A DNA stretch of 64,000 bases, from assembly GCF_008632125.1 (NCBI RefSeq), contig NZ_VWRN01000045.1, positions 62,001 through 126,000 on the forward strand, written 5' to 3'. The position numbers were made by a program, and so were the translations under genes. The number at the start of each line of letters is the position of its first letter. Position 1 is the stretch's first letter. The notes below the pieces were generated by a model. That model saw only the letters and a list, made by a program, of their open reading frames with translations. It made no database searches and had not been told where the DNA came from. This stretch comes from Cupriavidus cauae (GTDB lineage: Bacteria > Pseudomonadota > Gammaproteobacteria > Burkholderiales > Burkholderiaceae). Below, piece by piece: positions 51,008-61,400 of this stretch.

Positions 51008-52213
51008 TTACTTCGACGCGACCTGCTTGTCGGCGACCGGCACGATGCGGTTGTCGATGAACTGCGCCCAGACGTAGTCGTTCTCGGTGAGCGCGTCGTG
51101 CACCTGCGGCGAGAAGGGCTTCACGTAGGTCTTGATCAGCCCTTCATGGCGGTCGATGGCGTAGAAGCCCTGGCGTACCGCATCGCCCCTGGTCGAGCCG
51201 GCGCGCTGGATCGCCAGCGCAGCCAGATGCGTGGCGTCATAGGCGTTGGCCACGCCGACCGCCGGCGTGATGTCGTCCGGTCCCTTGATGTCGCTGTACC
51301 TGGCCTTCAGCGCGTTGACGACGCGCGTGCCGACCGGCGACGGCGCGCCGAAGAAGCTGTAGGTCTGCACGAAGTGGACGTTGCGCGCGTTCGGGCCGGC
51401 CAGCTCGGTGAAGCGCCCGCCGGCCGGGCCCCAGTGAGAAACCACCGGTACCTTCCAGCCCATGCGGTCCAGCGACTTGACGACCTGGGCCGAAGGGCCG
51501 ACGTTGCCGACCATCAGCAGCACATCGGCGCCCGCGGCCTTCAGGCGGCCGAGCTGCGGCACCACGTCGACATCGTTCGCCTCGAACTTCTCGATGCCGG
51601 CGGGCTTCATGCCCTTGGCGGTCAGCGCGGCGACGATGCCCTTCTCGTTGGATTCGCCCCACGGGTTGTTGACCAGGATCAGTCCCGGCTTGGTGGCGCC
51701 AAAGGTCTTCTGTGCGTACTGCAGCATCGCCTTGTCGACCAGTTCGTCGACCGCGGACACGCGGAACACGAAGTTGGGATTGGCGCCATTGCGGGTGATC
51801 GGCGTGCCGGCCGCCCACGGCCCCATGAACGGCACCTTTTCCTGGTTGGCGATGGGCACGATCGCCATCGACACCGGCGTGTCGAGGCCGCCGAACAGCA
51901 CCGCGACCTTCTCCTTGTAGATCAGCTCGCGCGCGGCGAGCACGCCCTTGGCGGGATTGCTTTCGTCGTCGCGGCGGACCAGCTCGAGCTTGCGGCCGTT
52001 CAGCACGCCGCCCCTGGCATTGATCTCGTCGATCGCGATGGTCATGCCGCGCGTCAGCGCTTCGCCGGCGCGCGCGGACTGTCCCGTCATGGCGGTGATC
52101 AGGCCGATCTTGACGGGTTCGGCCGCCAGTGCCGGCACGGCGGGCAGCGCGCAGGCAGCGGCGACGGCAAGCATCAGCGCGCGGCGGCGCGGTTCGGGAC
52201 GGTGGCGGGACAT
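51008..52213 (-). CDS. ABC transporter substrate-binding protein (LivK-like, Peripla_BP_6)
   Basis: A 401-residue periplasmic receptor. A signal peptide (RRRALMLAVAAACALPAVPALAA) leads to the type I binding fold: VKIGLITAMTGQSARAGEALTRGMTIAIDEINARGGVLNGRKLELVRRDDE is diagnostic. VLFGGLDTPVSMAIVPIANQEKVPFMGPWAAGTPI and VGVANAYDATHLAALAIQRAG complete the two lobes. The ligand may be an amino acid, amide or aromatic acid; it is not determined. The start at 52213 follows CCGGAGAACTGCC. It is the first gene of the binding protein-LivH-fused Liv-Ggt operon. Confidence 0.93.
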   Translation of the reverse strand: MSRHRPEPRRRALMLAVAAACALPAVPALAAEPVKIGLITAMTGQSARAGEALTRGMTIAIDEINARGGVLNGRKLELVRRDDESNPAKGVLAARELIYKEKVAVLFGGLDTPVSMAIVPIANQEKVPFMGPWAAGTPITRNGANPNFVFRVSAVDELVDKAMLQYAQKTFGATKPGLILVNNPWGESNEKGIVAALTAKGMKPAGIEKFEANDVDVVPQLGRLKAAGADVLLMVGNVGPSAQVVKSLDRMGWKVPVVSHWGPAGGRFTELAGPNARNVHFVQTYSFFGAPSPVGTRVVNALKARYSDIKGPDDITPAVGVANAYDATHLAALAIQRAGSTRGDAVRQGFYAIDRHEGLIKTYVKPFSPQVHDALTENDYVWAQFIDNRIVPVADKQVASK

Positions 52214-52492
52214 GGCAGTTCTCCGGATCGGTGCAACGGGAAGGGAAAGATGTCGTGGAATCGACGGACCGCCCATCCGTTCGCAAGAGCCATGCCACAC
52301 GTCGACATTGGACCGCCATGCCTTGCGGACGAAGGCGTAGCGGATCGCATACGATCTGGCCTGCATCTTGCGAACGATCCGGGTATCGATATGAATGCGA
52401 TCGAAGGCGGTGCATGCCGCACGGACGCGGTGCGGGATGTGCGGGAACGGGGCCATGGCGGTGCGGGGCACGCGGCGGTCACGCTCCGATCC

Positions 52493-52545
52493 TGCCCGAT
52501 GCCGCTCCGATGCCGCTCCGATGCCGCGATCGCCAAACGACGAAG
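52493..52545. repeat. Short GATGCCGCTCC repeat upstream of the deacetylase gene
   Basis: CGATGCCGCTC recurs three to four times, with decayed flanks. The 343-base divergent gap 52214-52556 otherwise shows no gene I can support. Confidence 0.7.
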
Positions 52546-52556
52546 GGCACAGGGCA

Positions 52557-53666
52557 ATGACCCACAATCCGAATTCGAATCCGATTCCGCTTCCACCACG
52601 GGCGGCAGGGGAGCGCGCACGCGACCGCCACGCTGCCACTGCCGCATTCGGCCCGCTGCGCACGCACGGGCGCTTCCCCTATCGGCCCATCACCGATGTC
52701 GACGATTTCCATTGGCCGGGTGGCGCGCGGCTCGCCGTCTATCTCGGCTTCAATATCGAGCACTTCGCCTTCGGCGAGGGACTGGGCGCGAATATCGGGC
52801 CCGCGTCGCCGCAGCCCGACGTGCTGAACTACAGCTGGCGCGAATACGGCAACCGGGTCGGCGTCTGGCGTTGCCTGGAGCTGTTCGACCGGCTGCGCAT
52901 GCCCACCGGCGTGCTGCTCAATACCGCGCTGTACGACCATTGTCCCGAGGTGCCGGACGCCTTTCTCGCGCGCGGCGACGAACTGATCGGGCATGGGCAT
53001 ACGAACGCGGTGCGCCAGAGCGATCTGGACGAGGCCGGCGAGCGCGCGCTGCTGCGTCATTGCCGCGAGCGCATTGCCGCGCATGCCGGCAAGCCGCCCG
53101 CCGGCTGGCTGTCGCCCTGGATATCGGAGAGCGCGCTGACGCCGGACTTGCTGAGCGAGACCGGCTATCGCTATACGCTGAACTGGTGCCACGACGATCG
53201 TCCGGTGCGAATGGCGACGCGCGGCGGGCCGCTATGGTCGATTCCGTATCCGCAGGAACTGAACGACATTCCGATGATCGTCGGGCGCCAGATGGATGGC
53301 GCCGCGTTCGCCGACATGATCGTCGACCATTTCGACGAGATGCTGGCGCAGGCCAACCACGCCACGCGCCCGCAGCCACTGGTGATGGGCATCGCGCTGC
53401 ATCCCTATCTGGTCGGGCAGCCGCACCGGCTGCGCCATCTGCGCAGGGCACTGGAGCATATCTCGCGGCGCCGCGATACCGGCGAGATCTGGATGACGAC
53501 ACCCGGGGCGATCTGCGAGGCGATGGAGGACGCGGTGGAGGACGCGGTAGAGGACGCGGTGGAGGACGCGGTAGAGGATGCGGTGGAGGATGCGGTGGAG
53601 GATGCGGTGGGCGGGGCTCCCATTGCGCCGCGTGGCATGACCGCTACCATGGCCGGCACGCGCTAA
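52557..53666 (+). CDS. Polysaccharide deacetylase family protein (PuuE-like) with Val-Glu-Asp-Ala tail
   Basis: A 369-residue NodB-fold hydrolase. Segments FHWPGGARLAVYLGFNIEHFAFGEG (residues 50-75), SWREYGNRVGVWRCLELFDRL, GDELIGHGHTNAVRQSDLDEAGERALL, SPWISESALTPDLLSETGYRYTLNWCHDD and LHPYLVGQPHRLRHLRRALEHI follow the metal-free-type allantoinase (PuuE) group rather than classical chitin deacetylases. It probably opens a cyclic amide or removes an acyl group. The C-terminus is seven VEDA units from a 12-base repeat, outside the fold. The start has a modest ribosome site (AGGGCA). It is divergent from the Liv operon and followed by a GntR gene. Confidence 0.87.
   Translation: MTHNPNSNPIPLPPRAAGERARDRHAATAAFGPLRTHGRFPYRPITDVDDFHWPGGARLAVYLGFNIEHFAFGEGLGANIGPASPQPDVLNYSWREYGNRVGVWRCLELFDRLRMPTGVLLNTALYDHCPEVPDAFLARGDELIGHGHTNAVRQSDLDEAGERALLRHCRERIAAHAGKPPAGWLSPWISESALTPDLLSETGYRYTLNWCHDDRPVRMATRGGPLWSIPYPQELNDIPMIVGRQMDGAAFADMIVDHFDEMLAQANHATRPQPLVMGIALHPYLVGQPHRLRHLRRALEHISRRRDTGEIWMTTPGAICEAMEDAVEDAVEDAVEDAVEDAVEDAVEDAVGGAPIAPRGMTATMAGTR
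53523..53611. repeat. In-frame 12-base repeat at the deacetylase 3' end
   Basis: Seven copies of GCGGTGGAGGAC (variants GTAGAG and GAT) encode Val-Glu-Asp-Ala units near the C-terminus. All changes between copies are synonymous or nearly so, which suggests some constraint on the peptide. Confidence 0.92.
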
Positions 53667-53697
53667 CATCATGACCCTTCATTCGTTGACCGAATTC

Positions 53698-54549
53698 ATG
53701 TCCGCCAACGTCGACAAAGCCGCCGCCAGGACGACAGCGAGATCCGGTACCAAGGCTTCCGCCAGGACTGTCGCAAAAACCGCCGCAAAAACCGCCGGCA
53801 AGGCGGCCCCCAAGTCCGCCGCCAGCAAGGGCAAGGCATCCCCGGCAGCGCCGGCGACCGCTGCCGCGCCGCCGGCAGGCCGGGCGGCCGACGCCGACGC
53901 GCGCATCTACCAGGCGATCTTCGACGGCGTGCTCAATCATCGGCTGACGCCCGGCACCAAGCTGCCCGAGCCGGAGCTGTGCCAGCTGTTCGGCGTGGGC
54001 CGCGCGGTGGTGCGGCGCGTGCTGGAGAAGCTGGCGCACGACGGCATCGTGGCGCTGCGGCCCAACAAGGGCGCGGTCATCGCCGAGCCGACGCCGGAAG
54101 AGACCGGCCAGATCTTCGAGGCAAGGCGGGCGCTCGAACGCGTGCTGGTCGAGATGGCGGTGGCGCGCGCCACCGCGGCGGACCTGCGCGACCTGCGGCG
54201 GCAGCTGGCCGAGGAGCACGAGGCCATGCATCGCTTCGACCAGCCATCATGGGCACGGCTGGCGAGCGGCTTCCATCTGCGCATCGCCGCGCTGGCGCGC
54301 AATCCGGTGCTGCAGCGTTATCTGACGGAGCTGGTGTCGCGCTGCTCGCTGATCGTCGGCCTGTACGAGCCGCCCGGCCATGCGCCATGCGAGCACGACG
54401 AGCATGCGGCGATCGTCGATTGCATCGAAAAACGCGATGCGGCCGGCGCCATCGGCAGGATGGACGCGCATCTGCGCGAGCTGGAGCAGCGCATCGAGAC
54501 CTCGCGCATGCAGGGCGAGAAGAGCCTGGCCCAGCTGCTCGGCCTGTGA
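53698..54549 (+). CDS. GntR family regulator (FadR/FCD type) with Ala/Lys-rich leader
   Basis: A 283-residue regulator. Residues 1-60 are Ala/Lys/Thr-rich (TVAKTAAKTAGKAAPKSAASKGK), unlike the family, and might add non-specific DNA contact. The winged HTH follows (ADARIYQAIFDGVLNHRLTPGTKLPEPELCQLFGVGRAVVRRVLEKLAHDGIVALRPNKGAVI). The FCD effector domain has the His/Asp metal-binding helices (ASGFHLRIAALARNPVL; CEHDEHAAIVDCIEKRD). Start ATG 53671 (MTLHSLTEF) is an alternative. It probably controls the deacetylase and flavoprotein genes around it. Confidence 0.9.
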   Translation: MSANVDKAAARTTARSGTKASARTVAKTAAKTAGKAAPKSAASKGKASPAAPATAAAPPAGRAADADARIYQAIFDGVLNHRLTPGTKLPEPELCQLFGVGRAVVRRVLEKLAHDGIVALRPNKGAVIAEPTPEETGQIFEARRALERVLVEMAVARATAADLRDLRRQLAEEHEAMHRFDQPSWARLASGFHLRIAALARNPVLQRYLTELVSRCSLIVGLYEPPGHAPCEHDEHAAIVDCIEKRDAAGAIGRMDAHLRELEQRIETSRMQGEKSLAQLLGL

Positions 54550-54578
54550 CACGACTCAAACGAGGCGATCGCGCCAAC

Positions 54579-55214
54579 ATGGAAATCGATTTCGACGCCA
54601 TTACCGAATATCAGCGCTACAAGCTGATGGCCAGCCTGATCGTGCCGCGGCCGATCGCCCTGGTGACCACGCTGGGCGCGGACGGCACCGCCAATGCCGC
54701 GCCATTCTCGATGTTCAATATGCTGGGCGAGGAGCCGCCGATCGTGATGATCAGCGTCAACCGCCTGGCCGACGGCGCGCTGAAAGACACCGCGGCCAAT
54801 ATCGTGCGCTCCGGCGAATTCGTCGTGCATCTGTGCGACGAGGCCATGGCAGAGCGGATGCACCGCTGCGGCGAGCGGCTGCCGCCGGATGTCAGCGAGC
54901 TGGCGCACGTCGGCCTGACGGCGGCGCCCAGCACGCGCATCGCGCCGCCGCGGATCGCCGAGGCGCCGGTCGCGTTCGAATGCCGGCTGTGGGAGACGCT
55001 GGAGACCGAGAGCCGCCAGATCTTCATCGGCCGCGTGCTGCGGCTGCATGCGCGAGACGGCCTGATCGACACTGAACGCTGGCGCGTCAGGCTGCAGGAG
55101 TATTTCCCGGTCGGGCGGTTCGGCGCGAGCTTCTATGTCACCACGCGCGACCGTTTCTCGCTGGAGCAGGACGCAGGCAAGCCGACCGCGTCGACCGCGA
55201 TCGACGAGATCTGA
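54579..55214 (+). CDS. FMN-binding split-barrel protein (flavin reductase-like)
   Basis: A 211-residue protein of the flavin reductase-like/DIM6-NTAB family. MASLIVPRPIALVTTLGADGTANAAPFSMFNMLGEEPPIVMISV (residues 17-60) is the diagnostic FMN-binding region, followed by KDTAANIVRSGEFVVHL and HVGLTAAPSTRIAPPRIAEAPVAFECRLW. It may reduce flavin or carry out a small redox step for a partner oxygenase. It lies 29 bases after the GntR gene on the same strand. Confidence 0.88.
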   Translation: MEIDFDAITEYQRYKLMASLIVPRPIALVTTLGADGTANAAPFSMFNMLGEEPPIVMISVNRLADGALKDTAANIVRSGEFVVHLCDEAMAERMHRCGERLPPDVSELAHVGLTAAPSTRIAPPRIAEAPVAFECRLWETLETESRQIFIGRVLRLHARDGLIDTERWRVRLQEYFPVGRFGASFYVTTRDRFSLEQDAGKPTASTAIDEI

Positions 55215-55219
55215 CGCGG

Positions 55220-55609
55220 CTATCCCCGTGCCTTGCGCCTGGGCGGCGCGGCGTTCGCGACCCGCAGCGTGGCCTCCACGGCCTCGCGCGCCCAGGGTTC
55301 CATCTCGCCCGGCGACTCCAGGCATTGCGCCGGCAGGCTCAGATAGTGGCGCAGCACCACCTCCTTGCCGCCGCTGCGATAGCTGAACGGCTCGCAGCCT
55401 TGCGCCTCGAATCGCGGCAGCGTGACCGCGTCGGCCTTTAGATAGCAGCGGCCATCGGTCACCAGGCCGAACATCAGCCCGTCGTAGTACAGGCCATGCC
55501 CGCCGAACATCCGCTTCGCCGTGATCGGGCCGATGCGGGCGGCCAGCGGCGCCATTAGTTCGAGCAGATGGTCGACGAAGGGATCCGGACGACGGGCTGA
55601 CGTGGACAT
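55220..55609 (-). CDS. TfoX N-terminal domain protein
   Basis: A 129-residue protein matching the TfoX_N fold: DHLLELMAPLAARIGPITAKRMFGGHGLYYDGLMFGLVTDGRCYLKAD, with the typical RRMFGG-like turn and a YLKxD segment, then FSYRSGGKEVVLRHYLSLP. Full TfoX/Sxy regulators of competence have a second C-terminal domain absent here. Stand-alone TfoX_N proteins have no firm function. ATG 55609 starts the conserved part. It is convergent with the flavoprotein gene, 5 bases apart. Confidence 0.87.
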   Translation of the reverse strand: MSTSARRPDPFVDHLLELMAPLAARIGPITAKRMFGGHGLYYDGLMFGLVTDGRCYLKADAVTLPRFEAQGCEPFSYRSGGKEVVLRHYLSLPAQCLESPGEMEPWAREAVEATLRVANAAPPRRKARG

Positions 55610-55825
55610 GGGGGACTGGCGGGGTGGCATGCGATCCGGCGATGTTAGCACCGCCCGCACCGTGCCCAGGGGGGATGCGCCGCCGCGCGAATGCTGCTAG
55701 CCTGACGCGGCCGGCGGCCGATGTTCCGCGCAGCGGTCCGCCGCGAGCAGGATGCATGGAACGAGCTCGGAACGAGCACAGAATGCGCACAGGATGCGCA
55801 CAGAACAGGCACAGGAGACAGCAGC

Positions 55826-57421
55826 ATGACGCTAGACCAGAAGGCGGCGATCCGCCGCGCGCATCAGCATGGCGTGGGAGACATCCTGCGGCGCTCGGCC
55901 CAGCGCACGCCCGACAAGACCGCGATCGTCTGCGGCGACGTGCAGTGGAGCTACCGCGATTTCGACCAGATCTGCGACCGCCTGGTCGCGGCCCTGTCGC
56001 AGCAGGGCATTGCCGCCGGCGACCGCGTCGCCATCCTGTCGCGCAATTCGCACGCCTTCGCGGCGATGCGCTTCGCGCTGGCCCGCATGGGCGCGGTGCT
56101 GGTGCCGATCAATTTCATGCTCAATGCCGGCGAGGTCGCCTACATCCTGCGCAGCTCGGGCGCGCGCACGCTGCTGGTAGGCGCGGGTTTCGAGGCGTTG
56201 GCCGTGGCCGCGGTCGAGCAGGGCGCGGCCGATGGCGTGCAGATCGGCCTGCAGATCTGGCTGCCCTCGGAGGACCAGGCCGACGGCGCGCCCGAAGGCA
56301 TGCTGCGCTTCGACGATCTGCTGATGGCCAGCGCACCAATACGGGACATCGCGCCGGTCGATCCGCGCGCGCTGCTGCAGATCATCTACACCAGCGGCAC
56401 CGAGTCGCTGCCCAAGGGCGCGATGCTGAGCCACGAGGCAGTGCTGTGGGAGTACGTCACCTGCATCGTCGAGGGCAATATGCAGGCCGACGACGTGGTG
56501 CTGCACGCGCTGCCGCTGTATCACTGCGCGCAGCTCGATGTATTCCTCGGCCCCGCGGTGTATCTGGGAGCGACCAACATCATCACGGGCCAGCCGCGGC
56601 CCGACGTGATCCTGCCGCTGATCGCGCGCCATCGCGTCAATGCGTTCTTCGCACCGCCGTCGATCTGGATCGCGCTGCTGCGCTCGCCGCTGTTCGAGGG
56701 CGCCGACCTCGGAACGCTGGCCAAGGGCTACTACGGGGCGTCGATCATGCCGGTCGAGGTGCTGAAGGAAATGCAGCGCCGCATGCCGGGCGTGCGGCTG
56801 TGGAACTTCTACGGCCAGACCGAGATCGCGCCGCTGGCGACCGTGCTGCATCCCGACGACCAGCTGCGCAAGGCCGGTTCGGCCGGCAAGCCGGCCCTCA
56901 ACGTCGAGACGCGCATCGTCGACGACGAGATGCGTGATGTCGCGACCGGCGAGATCGGCGAGATCGTCCATCGCTCGCCGCAACTGCTGGACGGCTACTA
57001 CAACGATCCCGAACGCACCGCGGAGGCCTTCCGCGGCGGCTGGTTCCATAGCGGCGACCTGGCCGTGCGCGACGAGGAGGGCTACATCACGATCGTCGAC
57101 CGCAAGAAGGACATGATCAAGAGCGGCGGCGAAAACGTGGCCAGCCGCGAGGTCGAGGAAATGATCTTCCGCATCCCCGAGGTGTCCGAGGTCGCGGTGA
57201 TCGGCCTGCCCGATGCCTACTGGGTCGAGGCGGTGACCGCGGTGATCGTGCTCAAGGAAGGGCAGTCGCTGTCCGAGCAGCAGGTGATCGACTTCTGCAA
57301 GGCCGGCATGGCGCATTTCAAGGTGCCCAAGCGCGTGATCTTCGCCGATGCGCTGCCGAAGAACCCCAGCGGCAAGCTGCTCAAGCGCGAACTGCGCCGC
57401 CGGTACGAGGCGCAGGCATGA
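55826..57421 (+). CDS. Fatty-acyl-CoA synthase / AMP-dependent ligase
   Basis: A 531-residue ANL-superfamily ligase that activates a carboxylic acid to acyl-AMP and then acyl-CoA. Core motifs: IIYTSGTESLPKGAMLSHEA (P-loop, with ESLPKG in place of the common TGxPKG), NFYGQTEIAPLAT (A5), GWFHSGDLAVRDEEGYITIVDRKKDMIKSGGENV (A7-A8) and the C-terminal catalytic Lys in NPSGKLLKREL. Closest in style to medium/long-chain fatty-acyl-CoA synthases. ATG 55826 begins the conserved part; upstream in-frame codons to 55721 lie in a repetitive GAACGAGCACAG leader region. It overlaps the methyltransferase gene by ATGA. Confidence 0.92.
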   Translation: MTLDQKAAIRRAHQHGVGDILRRSAQRTPDKTAIVCGDVQWSYRDFDQICDRLVAALSQQGIAAGDRVAILSRNSHAFAAMRFALARMGAVLVPINFMLNAGEVAYILRSSGARTLLVGAGFEALAVAAVEQGAADGVQIGLQIWLPSEDQADGAPEGMLRFDDLLMASAPIRDIAPVDPRALLQIIYTSGTESLPKGAMLSHEAVLWEYVTCIVEGNMQADDVVLHALPLYHCAQLDVFLGPAVYLGATNIITGQPRPDVILPLIARHRVNAFFAPPSIWIALLRSPLFEGADLGTLAKGYYGASIMPVEVLKEMQRRMPGVRLWNFYGQTEIAPLATVLHPDDQLRKAGSAGKPALNVETRIVDDEMRDVATGEIGEIVHRSPQLLDGYYNDPERTAEAFRGGWFHSGDLAVRDEEGYITIVDRKKDMIKSGGENVASREVEEMIFRIPEVSEVAVIGLPDAYWVEAVTAVIVLKEGQSLSEQQVIDFCKAGMAHFKVPKRVIFADALPKNPSGKLLKRELRRRYEAQA

Positions 57422-58053
57422 GCGCCGGCGAGCCGACCCCCGACGCCTACTTCGACGCCGTCTACGCCAACGGCGACGATCCCTGGCACTACCGTACGCG
57501 CTGGTTCGAGGCGCGCAAGCGCGCGCTGCTGCTGGCGATGCTCGATCGGCCGCGCTATCGCTCGGCCTTCGAGCCCGGCTGCGCCAATGGCGAGATGACG
57601 GCCGCGCTGGCGCCGCGCTGCGAAGCGCTGCTGGCGGCCGACCGGCACGCGCGCGCGGTCCGGGCCGCGGCCGCGCGCGCCGGCCACGCCCCGCACGTGC
57701 GCGTGGAAACCATCAAGGTGCCAGCGGAATGGCCGCCGCAGCGTTTCGATCTGGTGGTGCTCAGCGAGTTCTGCTACTACCTCGCGCCGGATCAGGTCAC
57801 CTTGCTGGCGCGTCGGGTGCGCGAGTCGATGGCGCCCGACGGGCTGCTGCTGGCCTGCCACTGGCGCCATCCCTTCGACGAGCAGGCGTGCCCCGCGCCC
57901 GAGGTGCATCGCATTCTCGGGCAGGAGACCGGCTTTCCGCGCACGGCCAGTTATCGGGAAGACGACTTCATGATCGACGCGTGGGCCGCCGATGGGCTGG
58001 GCGCCAGCCGGCGGGAAGCGGAGCAGGATCGCATACGGCAGGGGAGGTCGTGA
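57418..58053 (+). CDS. SAM-dependent methyltransferase (NodS-like)
   Basis: A 211-residue class I methyltransferase. YFDAVYANGDDPWHYRTRWFEARKRALLLAML at residues 12-42 is the signature opening of NodS-like proteins. Motif I is FEPGCANGEMTAAL (about 56-69), motif II is VVLSEFCYYL (about 118-127). It transfers a methyl group to an unknown acceptor; Rhizobium NodS methylates an amino-sugar. It is translationally coupled (ATGA) to the acyl-CoA ligase, suggesting a joint role in making a modified acyl compound. It is convergent with the metal-efflux operon. Confidence 0.88.
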   Translation: MSAGEPTPDAYFDAVYANGDDPWHYRTRWFEARKRALLLAMLDRPRYRSAFEPGCANGEMTAALAPRCEALLAADRHARAVRAAAARAGHAPHVRVETIKVPAEWPPQRFDLVVLSEFCYYLAPDQVTLLARRVRESMAPDGLLLACHWRHPFDEQACPAPEVHRILGQETGFPRTASYREDDFMIDAWAADGLGASRREAEQDRIRQGRS

Positions 58054-58094
58054 CCGAGACCGATTGCCACAAGGGATCCCGTGAACCACGACGC

Positions 58095-58436
58095 CTACTT
58101 GCGCTGCATATCGAGAACGGCTGGCGAACCATCGATCTTGCCGAAGGTTACCGAAACGGCATCGCCCTCCTTGAAGCGGCTCAGGGACGCGCGGTCCTTG
58201 ACCGGAAATGCCATCGTCATGGCGGGCATGCCGAGGTTCTCGATCGGACCATGCTTGAGCGTGACCTTGCCGGCCTGGGCATCGATCTTCCTGATTTCCG
58301 CCGGAACGGGACGGGCAGCCTGGCTGGAAGCCGAGGGCGCCTTCATGTCCATGCCCTCCATTGCGCCGGCCGCGAAGGCGATGGGCGCGGCGGCAAGAGC
58401 GAGGACGGCAGCGAGGGTCTTGATGGATGATGTCAT
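58095..58436 (-). CDS. cusF: CusF-like periplasmic copper/silver-binding protein
   Basis: A 113-residue exported metal chaperone, last gene of the cusCBAF-type operon. A signal peptide ([23 protein letters not shown]) is followed by a Met-rich linker and the CusF fold: [25 protein letters not shown]. Aligned to E. coli CusF, H62, M73 and M75 correspond to H36, M47 and M49. The metal-contacting W44 is replaced by M70. It would deliver Cu(I)/Ag(I) to CusB. The start overlaps the cusA stop by ATGA. Confidence 0.9.
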   Translation of the reverse strand: MTSSIKTLAAVLALAAAPIAFAAGAMEGMDMKAPSASSQAARPVPAEIRKIDAQAGKVTLKHGPIENLGMPAMTMAFPVKDRASLSRFKEGDAVSVTFGKIDGSPAVLDMQRK

Positions 58437-61400
58437 TGCGATTCCTTCAGAAGTGAGGGGGTGGCGGAAGGGGTAGCGTGTGCGGCCTGGCGTCGGCGCA
58501 GCAGCAGGTACACCGCCGGCACGACGAACATCGACAGCAATGGGGCGGTCACCATGCCGCCGACCATCGGCGCGGCAATGCGCTGCATCACCTCGGAGCC
58601 GGTGCCATGCGACCACATGATGGGAATCAGGCCGGCCAGAATGACCGCGACCGTCATGGCTTTCGGGCGCACGCGCAGCACGGCGCCTTGCTGGATGGCG
58701 TCGAGCAGGGAGTGGACATCGGACTGGCCCGCTTCCAACCGCTCGTTCCACGCATGCTTGAGATAGAGCAGCATGATGACGCCGAACTCCGCCGCGACGC
58801 CGGCCAGCGCGATGAAGCCGACAATCCCTGCCACGGACAGGTTGTAGCCCAGCAGGTAGAGCAGCCAGAACCCCCCGATCAGCGCCAGCGGCAGCGTTCC
58901 CATGATCAGCATCGCTTCGTCGAGGCGCCCGAATACCACGTACAGCAGCACGAAGATGATCAGCAGCGTGAACGGCACCACCACCTTCAGCTTGGCGCTG
59001 GCGCGCTCGAGGTATTCGAACTGCCCGGACCAACTGACCGAATAGCCCGCAGGCATCGGTACCGCCTCGGCCACCGCGGATTGCATGGCCTGCACGGCGG
59101 AGCGCAGGTCCCGTCCCCGGATATCGACGTAAATCCAGCCCGACAGGCGCGCATTTTCGCTGCGGAGCATGGGCGGGCCCTGCACCAGTTGAATGCGTGC
59201 AACGTCGGACAGCGTGATCTGCAGACCCTTGTCTGTCACGATCGGCAGGCTGCGCAATTGCTCGATCGAGTCGCGATAGTCGCGGGGATACCGTACGTTG
59301 ATGGGGAAGCGCGCCAAGCCATCGACCACCTCGCCGACGTTCTCGCCGCCGATGGCCGAGGACACGATGCTCTGCACGTCGGCGATATTGAGGCCATAAC
59401 GGCCAGCGGCCACGCGGTCGATATCGACGTCGATATAGCGGCCGCCGGTCAGCCGCTCGGCCAGCGCGGACGTAACACCCGGCACCGCCTTGACCGCCGC
59501 CTCGATGCGCATCGCAAGCCGGTCGATCTCCTGCAGGTCGGTGCCGGCGACCTTGATGCCGACCGGGCTCTTGATCCCTGTGGCCAGCATGTCGATCCGG
59601 TTGCGAATCGGCGGGACCCAGATATTCGACAAGCCGGGCACCTTGACGACCCGATCCAGCTCCTCGACCAGCTTCTCGGTGGTCATGCCGGGGCGCCATT
59701 GGTCGCGCGGCTTGAACTGGATCGTTGTCTCGAACATCTCGATCGGCGCGGGGTCCGTCGCCGTATCGGCCCGGCCTGCTTTGCCGAACACGGTCGCCAC
59801 CTCCGGCACGGTCTTGATCAGCCTGTCCGTCTGCTGCAACAGTTGGGCCGCCTTGCCGGCGGACAGCCCCGGCAGGGCGGACGGCATGTACAGCAGGTCC
59901 CCTTCGTCGACTGGCGGCATGAATTCGCCGCCGATCCGCATGATCGGCCAGGCGGTGGCCACCAGCAGGGTCGCGGCGATGGCCAGCGTGGTCTTGGGGT
60001 AGGTCAACACCCTGGTCAAGGCTGGCCGGTAGGCGCGGATCAGCCACCGATTGAGCGGGTTGGCCTGTTCCGATGGAATCCGGCCGCGGATCATGTAGCC
60101 CATCAGGACCGGCACCAGCGTCACCGACAGTCCCGCCGCCGCCGCCATGGAGTAGGTCTTGGTGAACGCCAATGGCGAGAACAGGCGTCCTTCCTGCGCC
60201 TCCAGTGCGAATACCGGAACGAACGACAGCGTGATGATCAGCAGCGAGAAGAACAGCGCCGGCCCCACCTCGGCGGCCGATTGCCCAATGATCTGCCAGC
60301 GCTCACCAGCTGACGGTTCCCGCCCGCCATTGTCCGCATGCCAGCGTTCCAGGTGCTTGTGCGCGTTCTCGATCATGACGACCGCCGCATCGACCATGGC
60401 GCCGATCGCGATGGCGATGCCGCCGAGCGACATGATGTTGGCGTTCACGCCCTGGTAGCGCATCACCAGGAAGGCGGCCAGCACGCCAAGCGGCAGCGAT
60501 ACGATCGCCACCAGCGCCGAGCGCAGATGGAACAGGAATGCCAGGCACACCAGCGCGACCACGACAAACTCCTCGATCAGTTTCGTGGTCAGGTTGTCGA
60601 CCGCGCGCTTGATCAGGCTGGAGCGGTCATAAGTCGTCACGACCTCCACGCCGGCGGGCAGACTCTGTTGCAGCGTGGCGAGTTTGCTCTTGACCGAGTC
60701 GATGGTCTCGAGCGCGTTCTTGCCCGAGCGAAGCACGATGATGCCGCCCGCGACTTCGCCCTGGCCGTCGAGTTCGGCGATGCCGCGCCGCATCTCCGGG
60801 CCCAGCTGGATGGTGGCGACGTCGCCCAACCGCACCGGAATGCCGGTGTCGCTGGTGACCAGCGGAATCTGCCGGAAGTCCTCCAGCGTCTTCAGATAGC
60901 CCGACGCGCGCACCATGTATTCGGCCTCGCCCAGTTCCAGCACCGAGCCGCCGGTTTCCTGGTTGGCCCCCTTGAGCGCCGCCAGCACCTTCGATTGCGA
61001 TAGCCCGTAAGCGCGCAGCCGATCCGGCATCAGGACCACCTGGTATTGCTTGACCATGCCGCCTAGCGAGGCGACCTCCGCGACGTTGGGCAACGACTTG
61101 AGTTCGAAGCGCAGGAACCAGTCCTGCAAGGCGCGCAGCTGGCTCAGGTCGTGCTGCCCCGTCCTGTCGACCAGCGCATACTCGTAGATCCAGCCCACGC
61201 CGGTCGCATCGGGGCCGAGCGCAGGCTTGGCCGCGGCGGGCAGACGCGATTGCGCCTGGTTCAGGTATTCGAGCACCCGCGAGCGCGCCCAGTAGAGGTC
61301 GGTGCCATCCTCGAACAGCACGTAGACATAGGAATCGCCGAAGAAGGAATAGCCCCGCACCGTCCTTGCGCCCGGCACCGACAGCATGGTGGTGGTCAGT